Shown: one piece after another, positions 1-12,080 of the stretch
How the letters are laid out: every line of letters begins with the position of its first letter
How positions within the stretch are numbered: the stretch's first letter is position 1
Assembly (NCBI RefSeq): GCF_034190915.1
Contig: NW_026947486.1
Span: 22,189,001-22,253,000 of the forward strand
Reading direction: 5' to 3'
DNA from: Cavia porcellus
Taxonomy: Eukaryota > Chordata > Mammalia > Rodentia > Caviidae
Length of the DNA stretch: 64,000 nucleotides
Notes under the pieces: model-generated
Databases searched by the model: none
Seen by the model: only the letters and a program-made list of their open reading frames with translations
What the model was told of the DNA's origin: nothing
Program-made: the position numbers and the translations under genes

Positions 1-454
1 GGAAAGAAGAAGCTCTGGCTCCATGGTGGCTTGGGTTTGGACTCCTCTGCCAGTGATGCTTCTGATCTGGTGAGAAGAAGACAGTGAAGAGAAATATCAC
101 AATGTCGGGTTTCAGTGATGGCGTTTATGTAAAATGGAGGCCCACTCCCAGAATATTCTCTTTACCTACCGGCCACCCTCACCCTCCACCTGTCTTTGTC
201 ACTACCCCTTTGTTAAGCTCTAGTTGTCCGAAAGGGAAAGTAAGAGAAATCCAATCATCCTTGCAGTTATATGCAGCTCTTAGACACAAGTTAAACATAA
301 TAGTTAAAGCTCCCCAACCATTTACTGGTTCATGATGTGCAGTCTCTTAATTCATCACACAGAATAAACTTGGGCATTCTGGGCATACCATTATTCCTCA
401 TCCTACGTAAATTCATTTTACATGTAAGGTTTCAAGATTATAACACTGATGGGG

Positions 455-541
455 TAACAATATTAGCTGATGTTCACACAGTGCTTATCATGTCTTAGAA
501 ACTGTCCTAAGATAGATATATGTGTGTTTGCACACACACAT

Positions 542-587
<46 letters not shown>

Positions 588-740
588 ATGGGAATATAGA
601 TGTACAATTGTATGTTTATCAAAACCACTGAGAAGGTGAGAAACACAAGACTTCAAGAGGTAAAGTGATTAGCCCAGGGTCTCCAGCCAGTAAATGACAG
701 ACCTGCAATTTTTACCTGGGCAGTACAACTCCACAATTTG
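455..740 (-). repeat. MIR SINE fragment (split by CA repeat)
   Basis: Reverse-oriented MIR pattern: ...CAGTGCTTATCATGTC..., then after the CA run ...GAGAAGGTGAGAAAC...AGGTAAAGTGATTAGCCCAGGGTC.... Confidence 0.55.
543..584. repeat. (CA)n microsatellite
   Basis: About 21 uninterrupted CA units, grown within a MIR fragment. Confidence 0.97.
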
Positions 741-1579
741 TGCTTTTGGCCATTATGCAATATTAACAGAGGGACAAAATGATATCTTATAAAATCTTAG
801 TGTAAGGAATTTTCTGGCTGTAGGATATGTAAGCAGAGAAGAGAGAACATTCTGGAAGGAATAGGAAGTTAAAACCTTAGTGAATTTTGATGTACAAGAA
901 AAATATTAAGCTTCTAACATGGTGACCACAGATGAGACAATAGGAGAACTCTTTGCTGTGGGAGATCTTCAGTGGAAGAGCCATTTCGAGCAGAAGTGGC
1001 ACCAGGAAAGAAGAAATAAGTGTCTAGAACTCAAATATTTAGGGAATGTATGGAGTTTCTAATCAGAAATTATCAAGGAATAAAGGATGCGCTGACTGTA
1101 GATTGAGTTCCTGAGGAGACCCAGCCCTGTATCATGTTGTAGTGTATCATAGTAGGCCCTGTGCTCTAGGCTCCCTTCCTTATCATCTCTACAAACAGGG
1201 AAGAAATCACAGAAAACCCATGAGAATATAAGCAGAATTTGAAAGTGAACAGTAAAGCAAAAGCCATGAGTCCTTCCACAGTGCACTGACAAGAAGTACA
1301 TATAACCCATAGAGCAAGCTATATCTATATTTGAATCAGAGCTATTAAACTTGAACAATATTTGAAAATTTTGCTAAGCTGGTTGTATGCATATTTTCGA
1401 CACTAAATTGCAATGTAAGTTGTCTGAAATTTGGATGTCTTTGTTTGCATTTTAGGTTTAAAGTATTACATATCTACCTGCCACTAACACTATACTTCTT
1501 TACAAAATAAAGCTGCATCATTCTGGTTCTATGAACTTCTAGGGTGTAGAATAGAATCTTCTTCAAGAGCCCAGAGACC

Positions 1580-1745
1580 CTGAGGTGATGTGTGGGCATA
1601 GTGAATCAGACTGCCTGGGTTCTTGTTGCCTGTGATCCTACAATAAAGTTACACTTTTTTTGATCTCACTTTTTCTCATCTAAAAATGGAAGAGACTAAT
1701 TATAACTATTTCATAGGTTTATTGTAGAGATTAAATCAGCACATA
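1580..1745 (+). repeat. MIR SINE fragment
   Basis: Forward MIR core: GACTGCCTGGGTTC..., TTTCTCATCTAAAAATGG, and TTATTGTAGAGATTAAAT. Confidence 0.6.
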
Positions 1746-2170
1746 TCCTCCTCAACTTAAAGTGGAGTTATATCCCAATAAAGATACCATAGGTCGAAAA
1801 TATCATGATTTGAAAATGTATTGAGTTTACCTAATCTAGAAAATATCACAGCTTAGTAACATAGTGCACTGTAGAGTCATGGTCATGTGGCTGACTGGGA
1901 GATGTGGTTACTGCTGCTACCCAGCATCCTGCAAGAGAATTGTTCTGTAATTCATTAGCCTAGGAAAATGTTAAAATGCAAATTTTGAGGTATAGCTTCT
2001 ACTGAATGTATATTGCTTTTACACTATGGTAAAGAAAAAAAAGTCCTAAGTTTAGCCATTTGCTTAGAACAATATATGGCACTTAATAGGTAAAAATGTT
2101 AGCTATATTGGGAATGAGGCTGATCTTTAAATCTCTATCACTCATGGGAGCATCTGTCTGCATTCTTCTA

Positions 2171-2262
2171 CTTTTTTTTTTCTTTTGTTGTTCTGTACTG
2201 GGAATCAAACTTGTGCTTGCCAGGCAAGTGCTTATGCTGCTGAGCTATATTTCTGGCCCCTC
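2171..2262 (-). repeat. ID-type SINE
   Basis: Reverse copy: T-run, then ACTGGGAATCAAACTTG..., GCCAGGCAAGTGCTTATGC and GCTGAGCTATAT, i.e. the tRNA-like A and B boxes of a rodent ID element on the minus strand. Diverged. Confidence 0.8.
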
Positions 2263-2574
2263 AAGGGAGCATCTGTAATTGATTTTTCAGGCAGAAGCCA
2301 GGCTCTTTGCAAACATGTTTTTCCTCCAATCTTATTGTTATTAAAATAATCTCTGGAGTGAGTAACAAGATCTCTATTGATAGTAATTTCCTCCTTGTGG
2401 CCAGTATGCAAAGATGAATGGAGGTACACAAAGAAGGAAAGTTCAGGGCCTATAATTGCTACCTCTAAAGTGACCCTACAACAGAAAGACCTCCTGAAGA
2501 TCTGGTCCACTGGAAGACCAAGATCTCTTGCAAGAAAGTCCCTTGAAGAAAAAAATTAATCATAAGTTAGAAAG

Positions 2575-2755
2575 TCAGATCTTGAATCTTTGAGGTTTAA
2601 CACTGAATTAGGTAGTCACTTATTTGTTATAATTTAGTTTCTTCAATTGTCAAGTGGGGATAATAATGGCTAACAGGAGTGGGGAGAATTAAATAAAATA
2701 ATAGACATAAAATTCATAGCAGTGTCCAATACATAGTAAATACTTAATAAATGTG
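2575..2755 (+). repeat. MIR SINE fragment
   Basis: AATTTAGTTTCTTCAATTG..., GTGGGGATAATAATGGC, and AATACATAGTAAATACTTAA fit the forward MIR consensus. Confidence 0.55.
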
Positions 2756-2989
2756 CATTCATTCATTCACTCACTTATTCATCCTCCCTTTCTTTTGAAA
2801 CATTAGTTAAGTATCTACCCTTCCCTTCTCTTATCTGTGATACTTAAAAATTACAGTTACTTTCCCCAAAACATTTTCTAGCCGCAAATAAGAATGATCC
2901 CTAGAGAGGTCAGACAGCTTGAGAAGTAGCCACATGAAGGAATTCTCACAATGCCTGGAGGCCAGGCCATGAAAATACTTTAAGTGACA

Positions 2990-3140
2990 GCTGGTCAGGG
3001 TGGCACATGCCTGTAAATTCCAGCACTTGAGAGGCTGAGACAGAAGAATCTCTGTGAGTTTGAGGCAAGCTTGGACTAAATAGTGAGTTCAAGGACAGCC
3101 TGAACTACAAAGTGACACCCTGTCTTAAAAAAGAAGGAAA
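2990..3140 (+). repeat. B1-like SINE
   Basis: TGGCACATGCCTGTAAATTC, GAGGCTGAGACAGAAGAATC and GTGACACCCTGTCTTAAAAA mark a 7SL-derived B1. Its A-rich tail leads into the GAAG repeat. Confidence 0.9.
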
Positions 3141-3325
3141 GAAAAAAGAAAGGAAGGAGGGAAAGAAGGAAGGAAAGAAGGAAGGAAGGAAGGAAGGAAG
3201 GAAGGAAGGAAGAAGGAAGGAAGGAAGGAAGGAAGGAAGGAAGGGAGGGAGGGAGGGAGGAAGGGAGGGAGGGAAGGAGGAAAGGAAGAGCAGAGGAGAG
3301 GAAAGGAGAGGGGAGGGGAGAAGGC
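3141..3325. repeat. (GAAG)n / (GGGA)n purine tract
   Basis: ~185 bp of pure or almost pure purine on the plus strand grown from a B1 tail; could form triplex DNA. Open frames across it are repeat artefacts. Confidence 0.97.
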
Positions 3326-4024
3326 TTGCAGCACCTCAGACTGGAAAATCGCTTAACCTGCTCCAGATTGTCAAGTAACAAGATTCACCTGTCAATAAAG
3401 AGCACAACAACAAAGTACATCTAGTAGCAATAAGTCTTAGGAACTTTGTTTTAAAGTGATTTAAAGAAACATTTGAAAGACACTTCTTTCCTGCTCTCAA
3501 CCTCAGGAGACAATGGGCAGTGCTCTCTGCAGAAGGACACTTTAGAGCTGAAAGCTGAAGCACTGTGCAATGGTAGTCTTGGGGCTTTGCTCTGGGGTAA
3601 AAATGATAATGAGATATTGTGGGGTTCAGAAGCACTGGCACAGTGAAATGAACAAAGTCCTGTAGTCCCATGCAGACCACATTTTTGCTTTGATTTCTCT
3701 GTGAAATTCAAAAAGGCAGGGAAGCAAGGAAGGGGGGGGGGTAAGTGGAAGAGATAAGGATTGTTGTTAGCTATTGTAAGGAATTATCAGGATACAAACA
3801 GCTTGTTTCAGGAATTTTAATGCTGAGGTGGGAGAGTTTAGAGGCCCAGGTTGCTTAGCCTACAGAAGATTGGCAAACTAGGTTTCCATAAAAAGACCTT
3901 AAGCCAGGTATCCAGTAAAGGCCTAGTACAAGCAAAAAGGCTTTAGTAGGCCTGTGTTTCTGGGATCAAGGGCCAGGTATTGATACATACCTTAAAGACA
4001 AATGGAATAATAATAAAATAGTTT

Positions 4025-4218
4025 AATGATGATATGTAGGCATAACCTCTATTTATTGAGCACTGACTATGTGCTACTTATGTAGTTCTGTTGTTTGCAT
4101 ATAATACTTAATCATGCAGAACAAGTGTTATCAGGTAAGAGCTCTAAGGCTGGGAGAAATTTAACAGCCTGAAGCTGGTAAATAATAGAAGTAGAATTCA
4201 ATCTCATGCTGCCTAGAT
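4025..4218 (-). repeat. MIR SINE fragment
   Basis: TTATTGAGCACTGACTATGT through a degraded tail; ends next to the exon 6 donor. Confidence 0.6.
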
Positions 4219-4252
4219 CTTCAAGGACCCAGGGTCTCTCACAAACACTTAC

Positions 4253-4616
4253 TTGGGGGAATCAGTGGCTTCCCGTTCTGATGTCTTCCAAAGTCCACCA
4301 ATGCCATAATAGAAAGGGGGCTGTGCCTGCTCGGAGTGAGATCCTAGGTGGCTCCTTACTGCAGGCAGGAAATCACTGGAATGGAGACATAAGGACTCTT
4401 GGTCTGAGATGCTTTGTGAACTCTGCCTTGAGGCCTCCAAGTGGTCGAGGCTCAGAGGTTGTGGCTGTTCCACGACTTCTTTAGGATTGAGAGCACAGGT
4501 ACCAATGGTTTCTGAACTAAAATACTGAGGTGGTAAATCTTCTGCTTCCTCTTCTCCCTCGTCTTCCTCCTGTACCTCTTCTTCATCCTCTTCTTGCTGC
4601 TGTTGCTGCTGTTGTC

Positions 4617-4650
<34 letters not shown>

Positions 4651-5056
4651 TTTTTGCTGTTGGGCTGCCCGAAAGAGCCTGTACTTTTCCCAGTTGGGAG
4701 GAGGAGGGCGAGGAGGAGGAAAGGCCTTTTTCTTGGCTCCAGTAGGATCAGGATGTGCTCCATCGCCTTTGGTAAACAGCTCCCTCCGACGCTGCACCCA
4801 AGCCTGGGTATTCTGAGGCTCCAAGCTGATGTGACTTTCTGAGAAGGCACGGCTACGCAGTGGACGAGGCATGGAGGCAAAGGAGTTCTCTTCCTCATAA
4901 ACTGAAATTTCTTCTGTTTTTTTCAAGGCATGTCTGGAGTCTCCAAGGAGGTCAAGAGAAGAAATTGCTCGGTGGCTTAAGTCCAGTGCTGGGTTCTCAA
5001 GGCAGGAATGGAAAGGAGTTGCCCATGGAAAGTTGGCCTTGGAGTGAGCTATTTCC
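4253..5056 (-). CDS. SHROOM4: SHROOM4 exon 6 (poly-Q / acidic tract exon)
   Basis: 804-nt SHROOM4 exon: one base completing an Arg codon, 267 codons, then two bases (AA) of a Lys codon. The acceptor is CTACTGTTTTGCAG before 5056 and the donor GTAAGT begins at 4252. Order: ENPALDLSHRAISSLDLLGD, RSRAFSESHISLEPQ, the proline motif PPPRPPPPNWEKYRLFR, a Q-rich tract (Q3-K-Q11-R-Q7), an acidic tract, then PPQYFSSET and PPFYYGIGGLWKTS. This is the low-complexity linker before the ASD2 domain, which binds Rho-associated kinase; ASD2 exons 7-9 are not in the window and should lie left of position 1. The Q-rich then E-rich arrangement is a hallmark of SHROOM4 and supports the assignment over SHROOM2/3. 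Frame open, no disruption. Confidence 0.95.
4537..4593 (-). other. SHROOM4: Acidic tract (E/D-rich) in SHROOM4 exon 6
   Basis: 19 residues directly after the Q tract are nearly all Glu/Asp with single V, Q, G and A interruptions. Human SHROOM4, from memory, has a much longer pure Glu run here and a shorter Q run. Confidence 0.9.
4594..4662 (-). repeat. SHROOM4: Coding CAA/CAG tract (poly-Q) in SHROOM4 exon 6
   Basis: 23 codons on the minus strand: Q3, K (AAA), Q11, R (CGA), Q7. The Q11 run is almost a pure (CAACAG)n hexamer repeat, so CAG runs are constantly interrupted by CAA. This usually stabilises the DNA against triplet slippage while the peptide stays poly-Q. Confidence 0.95.
4663..4735 (-). 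other. SHROOM4: Proline-rich PPPRPPPPNWEKYR motif in SHROOM4
   Basis: Encodes KKKAFPPPRPPPPNWEKYRL immediately before the Q tract. Poly-proline with a following aromatic/basic helix could bind SH3, WW or EVH1 domains, or profilin (inference); no partner is shown by sequence. Confidence 0.7.
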
Positions 5057-5220
5057 CTGCAAAACAGTAGATGAAGTTTGAGTAAGACAAAGCACTTTGC
5101 AGATGGCTCTATATTTTGGAAACACCACTTATATACAATTTTAAATGGCTGCAAAACCATTGTGATGTATATATCAATTGCACTAGTCACAGTAATAATA
5201 ATCACAATAATAAAATAACA

Positions 5221-5445
5221 GTAATGATAGCTAAGAATTACTGTACATATATTAAGTGTCAGACACTATTTTAAGTGTTTTTATATCTGATTTAACCTTC
5301 ACAATAACCCTGGGAGGTAGTTGTCATTATTATTTTATAGTGAGGGAAAGTAAAGCATAGGTTAAGTAATTTTCATAGGGTCATAAAGCTAGTACATGGT
5401 AGAGTTAGGATTTGAACTTGAACTATCTCACTCTAAAGTACGGAT
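5221..5445 (-). repeat. MIR SINE
   Basis: Well preserved reverse MIR: TTAAGTGTCAGACACTATTT, CACAATAACCCTGGGAGGTA and AGTTAGGATTTGAACTTG. Confidence 0.8.
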
Positions 5446-7199
5446 ACATACACATTGACCTACTCTGTTTACAGCACCCAGATACCTAGATATGCTATAT
5501 TTTGGGGCTTACAGTCTGGTTGTTGTGGTTTATCTGATATTTTTGTTTTATTTTTAATTAAGAGAAATTTCAAACATTTACAAATGTACAGATGTCATAA
5601 TAAAGAGCCATGTTCCCACCTACCACTCAAAATTAGTGCATTTTAATACTTTCCACCTATGCTCCATGCATTTTTCTTTCTAAAGAATAAACAATCTCCT
5701 TTGTATTATTCCTCACCGGTATTTCCTTTCTTGCTTCCTTAGATGCAACCCATATTATGAATTAGATACAGATACTATCTATGTTCTTATATTTGTAGCA
5801 AAAATACCAAGGAGACCATTCACAACTATCTGCTATTTGGATTTAAAATATCTTCCTCTAGTAAAGTTTCAATAAGAATTCCAAACATAAAATTTATAAC
5901 TATAGATTTTTTAAATGGTACTTTGCAAGAAAAGACAAGATATTACATTAAAATTTTTCTGCTACTGAAAGGGGATAAGTAAAAGGAAGGGGATAAGTAA
6001 AAGATTTAGCATGTTATAAAACAATTGTAATTAAAAGTATTTTACTGATTGATGGAATAGAAATTCTAGAAAGCATACTGTCTATAAAAACATCAGATAT
6101 AATCTTCCAAAAGAAGGAAAAAACAAAATATTGTTCAATAAATCTTTTTTGAGGTAACTGTAGAACAGTGCTATTTGAAGAAATACCATATATTGTATAT
6201 CAAAATAAATTCAAGATCAAGACAGATGGATGTGTTTATATATAATTTTAATGTACTACATATATAATTATATGAATATAAATATTATAGAAACATATAT
6301 ATTATAGTTAGAAAAAATACCAGAAAAATTTAAAAGACTATCATATGGGAGGCAAAATAATATTCTCTTGTAATAGAAAAAAATGTTCAAGGAAAAAGTC
6401 CAGGTCTATTAATATAGATATTTTATGTATAAAATGTCAGTCTCCAATATAATAAACTTAAAAGACATCACTTTTGCCCCGGAATATAAATGGTTAAGCC
6501 CTCTGAGCTATAAAATCCAGTTTCCTGTTGTAGCCTCTGAGCAATCAACATCATGCTAAGTCCTACCCAGTGACAGGAAATTCCAAGGGTTCAATCAGAT
6601 CATCAGACAGAACATCCATTCAGCAGTCATGAAGACTGAGAATATTTCTTTAAAAATAATAATATATGCAATAGTAGCCCGGCTCAGATACAATGGAAAG
6701 CACAATATCTTTCACTCTCCATATCTCAGATTCTCTCCCAAACTAGCTAATGGATCAGAAATTCATATTCAGATACCTCCACTTCCTTTCTCTCTGTGTG
6801 TAGATCCCTTATGCTCTCTTTCCTCAGGAAGAGGAATTTCTTATGTGTATGTGTAAACTCTTCTGCCTGGCACAGTCCTCAGGAAAAATAAAAATAAAAA
6901 CAAAAAGTAGTGGTGGACATAAAGGATAATAAACGCATACCAGGCAGAGAGGCGTCTCCTGATTAGTTGATCTAATATAGAGACTTCTTAATTATCCTTA
7001 AGTCTACTTGTTGTTTCTCTGACCATTCATTCCAACCTAATATGTTACGTACCTATTTTCACTTATTTTGTGTCCTACTGTTCAAAATGTAAGTTCCAAA
7101 AGGGAGGGATCTTATATTTTATTCAATAGGTCTAGTGACTAGTACATAGTAGGTCTTTGATAAATATTTGTTTAACACACAAAATATGAAATTTTTAAA

Positions 7200-10100
7200 A
7201 ATTATGATATTCCCCTTATAAATACATTTTATTAAACGCAAAAAGCAATAAATAAGACACAGACAAGGCTCTAATTACCCTGAAACTTTGTGCACTAAAA
7301 CAATACATCGAAATTGATAAAGTAAAATCTATAGCAAATGCAAAGGTGGAAAAAAGCAAAAACAAAATGTAATCCTATTTCAATTGATGACAGACTATGT
7401 TCATTGAAAACTAAGAGAATGAAAAAATCTAAGTTTCGTCATACACTAAGACTGAAATGATCAAAGTAGTTACATTCACACACGAATGTGTTAAAATAAA
7501 ATCTAATAGTCGGTATAATAACTATGCACTAAAAAGGGTGTGAAACAAAAAGGCTATATTTTCTTTTCAAGGGCTTATTGAGTATTTTAAAAACTGTCTA
7601 CACATATGGAGCCAGAAAGCAGAAGTAGTTTTTAAAACATTCTCTAATGACAATAAGATAACACTGGAAATTAATAACAAATTTAAAACACAGAAATTTC
7701 TAGCCTATAGAAAATAGGGGAAAATTCATCAACTTTAGAAAATGAGGAAATTGTGTAATACCTAGCAAATAACAATGAGGAAAATATTAGAAGCTAGAGG
7801 ATATGATTGGTTAACTGCATTCCCAAATAGATTGATATATGAGTACAAATTAAATCAAATCTTCCACAAAAGAAGTTATGCAAAGAATCTTAAAAATAAG
7901 CTTAAGCAAAGCAAAACTATATAAAACTGATACATTAAAATGCAAATGATAGAAATGATAATGAAAGCCAAGGTCAGTTCTTCAAATACTTGTCAACCTA
8001 ATTTTAACACCCCAAACATACAAACAGAAACGGAGAAGTAACCAATTACAGAACAAATGAAAAGACTAAAAGAATGCTTTATTTACAACAAACTGAAAAC
8101 TCAGGATGATTTTCTAGAAAAGCAAAAATTACAAAACTCACTACAGATTATCTAACCCACCAGTTGCCACAGAAAACTATGGATGATTTCTAGCAAAAAT
8201 AACACAGTCATATAATCTCATATTAATTTGATCAACTTTCATGAATCAGAAAATATCAATGCTACTTATACTTTCTTGACTCTGGAATCTAGAGAACAAA
8301 AAGAGAAGAAATATTTCTGCATAACAATGACACCAGAATGCAACAACTAGAAAATACATAAAGTAAAACTTGAATAGTGATGCAAAAATCTTAAATAAAA
8401 TATCAAAGAGAATCTAGGAGGATATTACACAAACAGTACACCATAAACAAATACAGTTAATCTTATAAATAAGACTGGTTCCATATTTAAAATCTAGTCA
8501 CATAACAGACAACATCAATAAACCAAAGAATGAAAGTCACAACACAGTCTCCCTAATCCTAAAATATATGTGATAACAATTCAACATCATTTCCAGACTT
8601 TCCAGATTGAAAAAAATAGAGAAATGTGGGTATTCTATAGACCGTAATTATCATCATACATTTTGTACAGGCAAAAGTTAATATTGTGCGTAATGGCAAA
8701 CAAAATACTAGAAGGATTCCTACTAAAATTACAAATAAAAGAAATTGCCTACTTTCTCCACTGGTATTTAAAATTGTTCTGAAAGCATTAGATATGCAAT
8801 TTGGCACGATAAATATGTAAACTTTGGAACAGGTGATATTATGTATAGATGATATGATTATTTTACTGGAAAATTCATAAGGAAGAATTCTAGGCCAGGC
8901 ATGGCAACATATGCCTGTAATCGTAGCACTCGGGAGGCTGAGGCTGGAGGACCACTGTGAGTTCAAGGCCAACCTGGGCTATATAGTGCGTTCAAGAGAA
9001 GCCTGAATTAAAAAGTGAGACCCTGTCTCAAGCAAAACAAAGCAAAAAACTCCTCCCCCAAAACCCCCAAAATTGTAAGAAAATTCGGTAAGGTGTCAGG
9101 GTATAAAAGTAATATGTAGAAACCAACAACTTTCTTAAGCATAAAATAATCAGAAAATACAGTGGAAGGAAACATTATGTATAATACATCAATTAGAAAG
9201 ATAAAATCCTTAGGAATAAACCTAAACTAGAAATATGTAGGACCTACATGCAGAAAACCATAAAACTCTATTGAAAGATGTAAAACAAGATGTAAATAAA
9301 TGAAAACGCACACTTTCTTAGTATAGAAGATTTGATATTGTAAAGATGTCAAATCTACCTAAAATAATCTATAAACTTAGTTCAGACACAGTAAAATTGT
9401 CAACCATTTTGAAACATTATTCTAAATTTCCCGTGGGAAAAAATAAAGTTGTGAGAATTTCCAGGAAGGGTAGGGAAAAAAAAATGATGAGGAGAGAGTA
9501 GTCCTATAAAGTAATAAAATATGCTTCAAAGTCACAGTAAATAAGGCAGTCCCAAAAGTAGAAAAGTAGATCCATAAATCAAAACATAGAACACTAAACA
9601 CTTAAGTAAATCCAAAACACATATGGAAGGTTAATTTATGAAAATGAAATTATTTCAAATAGTGCAAGAATGATGGCTTAACCAATGTACTTTTAGAACA
9701 TCTAGATCGCTACTGGGACAAAAACAAGACTGAATCCTCATGTTACTCTTCATAATAAAATAAAGTTCAGATTATCAAGACACAAATGTAAAAAAAAGTG
9801 ACACTAAAGACATCCCAGAAGAATATGAAAGCATGAGAAAACTAAAATAAAATCTTGACTGCATAAGTTCTTTTTTAGTATGATACCGAATACAGTATAG
9901 AAACACTAAAACAAAGTGGATAAATTTAACTTCTTAAAAATTAAAAATTTGTGTCTTAAAACGGTATAAAGTGAAAAGGTGATGATACATGAATAAAGTA
10001 TTTGTAACATATAACTAAGAAGAAATGCACTTCACATGTAAGGTATATATACACATGTAAGGTATTCTGTATATAATTCACAGAAAAATGAAGATAATTT

Positions 10101-10575
10101 ATCAATGTATGAAAAGGGTCTAACCTCACATTAATTAATATTGAAGAGGTGCGAATACAAAATATTGAAACATTTTAAAATAAAAACTTAAAAATTGATA
10201 AGAGTGTAAGGAAACAGGATGACTAACACAGCTGGTATAACTACTTTGGTGTGTATTTTGAAAGGGATTAAGGCAAAATGTGAATATTCTTTCATGCAGC
10301 AATTCAACTTTTAAGGATATATCATACAGATATATTTCAACACGAATACAGCAAAATGTCCATAAGGGTATTCAGTGTAGCTTTGTTTGTAATCACAAAA
10401 GATGAAGAATTATAAATGCTTTTCTACTGGAACTAGTTAAATAAAAAGAACTATCTAGACACAAAATGCTGCCTAGCCTTTAAAGGCGATGCAATAGATC
10501 TAAATGTAACTTGTAGAAAATCATCAAAATGAAAAAGATGTAGAATAGAAAAAATGTATATTATGCTCTCATTTT
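7200..10575 (+). mobile_element. Old LINE-1 (ORF2 3' half and 3' UTR), broken
   Basis: AT-rich degraded LINE-1. Diagnostic ORF2 stretches such as CCTTAGGAATAAACCTAAAC and AAAACCATAAAACTCTATTG lie at 9200-9270, and the L1 3'-UTR style AGCAATTCAACTTTTAAGGA near 10300. Stops throughout; a B1 is nested at 8893-9060. The left boundary is unclear. Confidence 0.7.
8893..9062 (+). repeat. B1-like SINE nested in LINE-1
   Basis: CCAGGCATGGCAACATATGC, TCGGGAGGCTGAGGCTGGAG, and GTGAGACCCTGTCTCAAGC, then an A/C-rich tail. Confidence 0.92.
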
Positions 10576-10944
10576 TGTAAGAAAGAGCATGTATACATGC
10601 ACATCCCTTACTTTTCTGGAAAAATACATACCAAGCTGCTGAAAATACTTTCTGAACCAGTTACACTGGTAGTTTGGGATGAGAGTTTTATAGTGCATGC
10701 ATGTGTGAGTGCACGTATGTTTGTACTACATACTTTTATCTTTCAATTAAAAATTAGAGATTTTTGGCTAGGAAGGCATGTAGTTGGATGGCACCCGAGT
10801 TCTCCTGGTTTTTGGACTGTTTAGCAGGTTTGGGTATTACTCTGGCAGCAATGCAGTTCAACTTCCTTGATAGGAGCATGACTGAAGCATATACAAACAT
10901 ATGCCACAGCCTCAGTAAGAGAGTTCACTCTAACAATACAGTTC

Positions 10945-11150
10945 TGTCATTTATTAGGCACTTTGCCCTATACACAACATCATTTCTAGGTCCTTTTTAT
11001 ATAGTTAATCTTCACAGCAGCTTTGTAAGACAGGTTATTTTACTGAAACTGAAATAAATAGCTTGTCCAAGGTTACACAGCTTTTGAATTTTGGAAACAA
11101 ATTTTCAAATTCTACTGAATTCAGACCCAAGTCTTTCTGACACTGTGTAT
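10945..11150 (-). repeat. MIR SINE fragment
   Basis: TCATTTATTAGGCACTTTG, AATCTTCACAGCAGCTTTG, and TGTCCAAGGTTACACAGCTT. Confidence 0.65.
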
Positions 11151-11519
11151 TTTCAGATCTGCTCTATAGCCTTTCCTGTATCATAGCTAAGAAAATGCAA
11201 AAGGTGGCAAATTACTTCTTATTACAGAGCAGGATTCTTCTCACTCATGACTACAGGGCATGCATAGCATTCATTCATTGAAGTGTGTTAGGCTCAAGCT
11301 AAGGATACCGATATATTATAAGGATACTGATGTACTATGTTTACAAAGGCTCAGTGTTCCAATTGCACTGAAATCAACGATTCCACTTTGGGACCAATCA
11401 AGTTTTCTCTCTCTGGGGTAGAAGGCCAAGAACTGCAATGGGCAGGAACTGCAGTTTCTTACTTATTACTATATATTGGGCACTGTGTTTGGCTTTTCTA
11501 TTTTTTAAATTTTCATTGG

Positions 11520-11885
11520 AGTTTTTATTTTGTTGGTTATTTTCCTCTTATTTTTATTAGTACATATTTATAGTATATAATGATTTCATTCCTCATTAGG
11601 AGTTAGTACATGCACATAACATGCCTTAATTCCTTTTTCATCCCCTTATCTCCATCTCTTGGACCCCTTCAATTTTGCAGAAGATTTATCTCCCTTACTC
11701 CTATTATCTTTTATCTTGCTATTTATTTATATTTTTGGTTTTTCATGTAAAAGAAATCATGTCATATTTAGACCTGTGTACCTGATATATTTTATGTAAC
11801 ATTATGGTCTTAAGGTGCATCCATTTTCCTAAAAATGACTGAACTTTACCCTTCTTTATGGCAGAATAGTACTCCACTGTTTACA
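11520..11885 (-). mobile_element. LINE-1 3' end, lineage-type
   Basis: Reverse L1 3' UTR beginning TTTTATTAGTACATATTTAT, with CATAACATGCCTTAATTCC and ending in CAGAATAGTACTCCACTG. The same subfamily recurs at 22975-23115 and 46780-47695. Confidence 0.65.
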
Positions 11886-11887
11886 TG

Positions 11888-12080
11888 TGGATTTCAATGA
11901 ATCTTCCCAACAACACATCAAAGTGAGTACCGTCATGGCTAGTTTAGAGATGAGGATTCTAAGGCTCAAAAGGGTAAATATTTTTCCCAGCACGTAAGAG
12001 GCAGTAGAGTCCAGACTAGAACTTGCCTTGTCTGGCTCTAAGGGCCAGTTCCACTGAAGCAAGGACTCCTTGGGTGGGTC
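11888..12080 (-). repeat. MIR SINE fragment
   Basis: AATCTTCCCAACAACACATC, then a TTTAGAGATGAGGATTCTAA block and TGTCTGGCTCTAAGGGCCAG. Confidence 0.5.

Larger units (their letters stand above)
1..4252 (-). other. SHROOM4: SHROOM4 intron 6 (3' part outside window)
   Basis: Non-coding sequence downstream of the exon 6 donor. It holds MIR fragments, one CA microsatellite, an ID relic, a B1 with a long GAAG purine tract, and otherwise unremarkable AT-rich sequence. I looked for the exon 7-9 (ASD2) peptide and did not find it, so these exons are left of position 1. Confidence 0.85.

Noticed and set aside
1..335. Possible SHROOM4 exon 7 at the left edge
   Set aside because: Minus-strand translation does not resemble the expected sequence before ASD2, and no splice acceptor fits phase 2.
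3076..3381. Long repetitive open frames on both strands
   Set aside because: Translations of the GAAG tract (KEGRKEGR / LPSFLPSF); low-complexity artefacts.
4530..4842. Plus-strand Leu/Val/Ala-rich frames
   Set aside because: Antisense of the SHROOM4 Q/E tract; no independent support.
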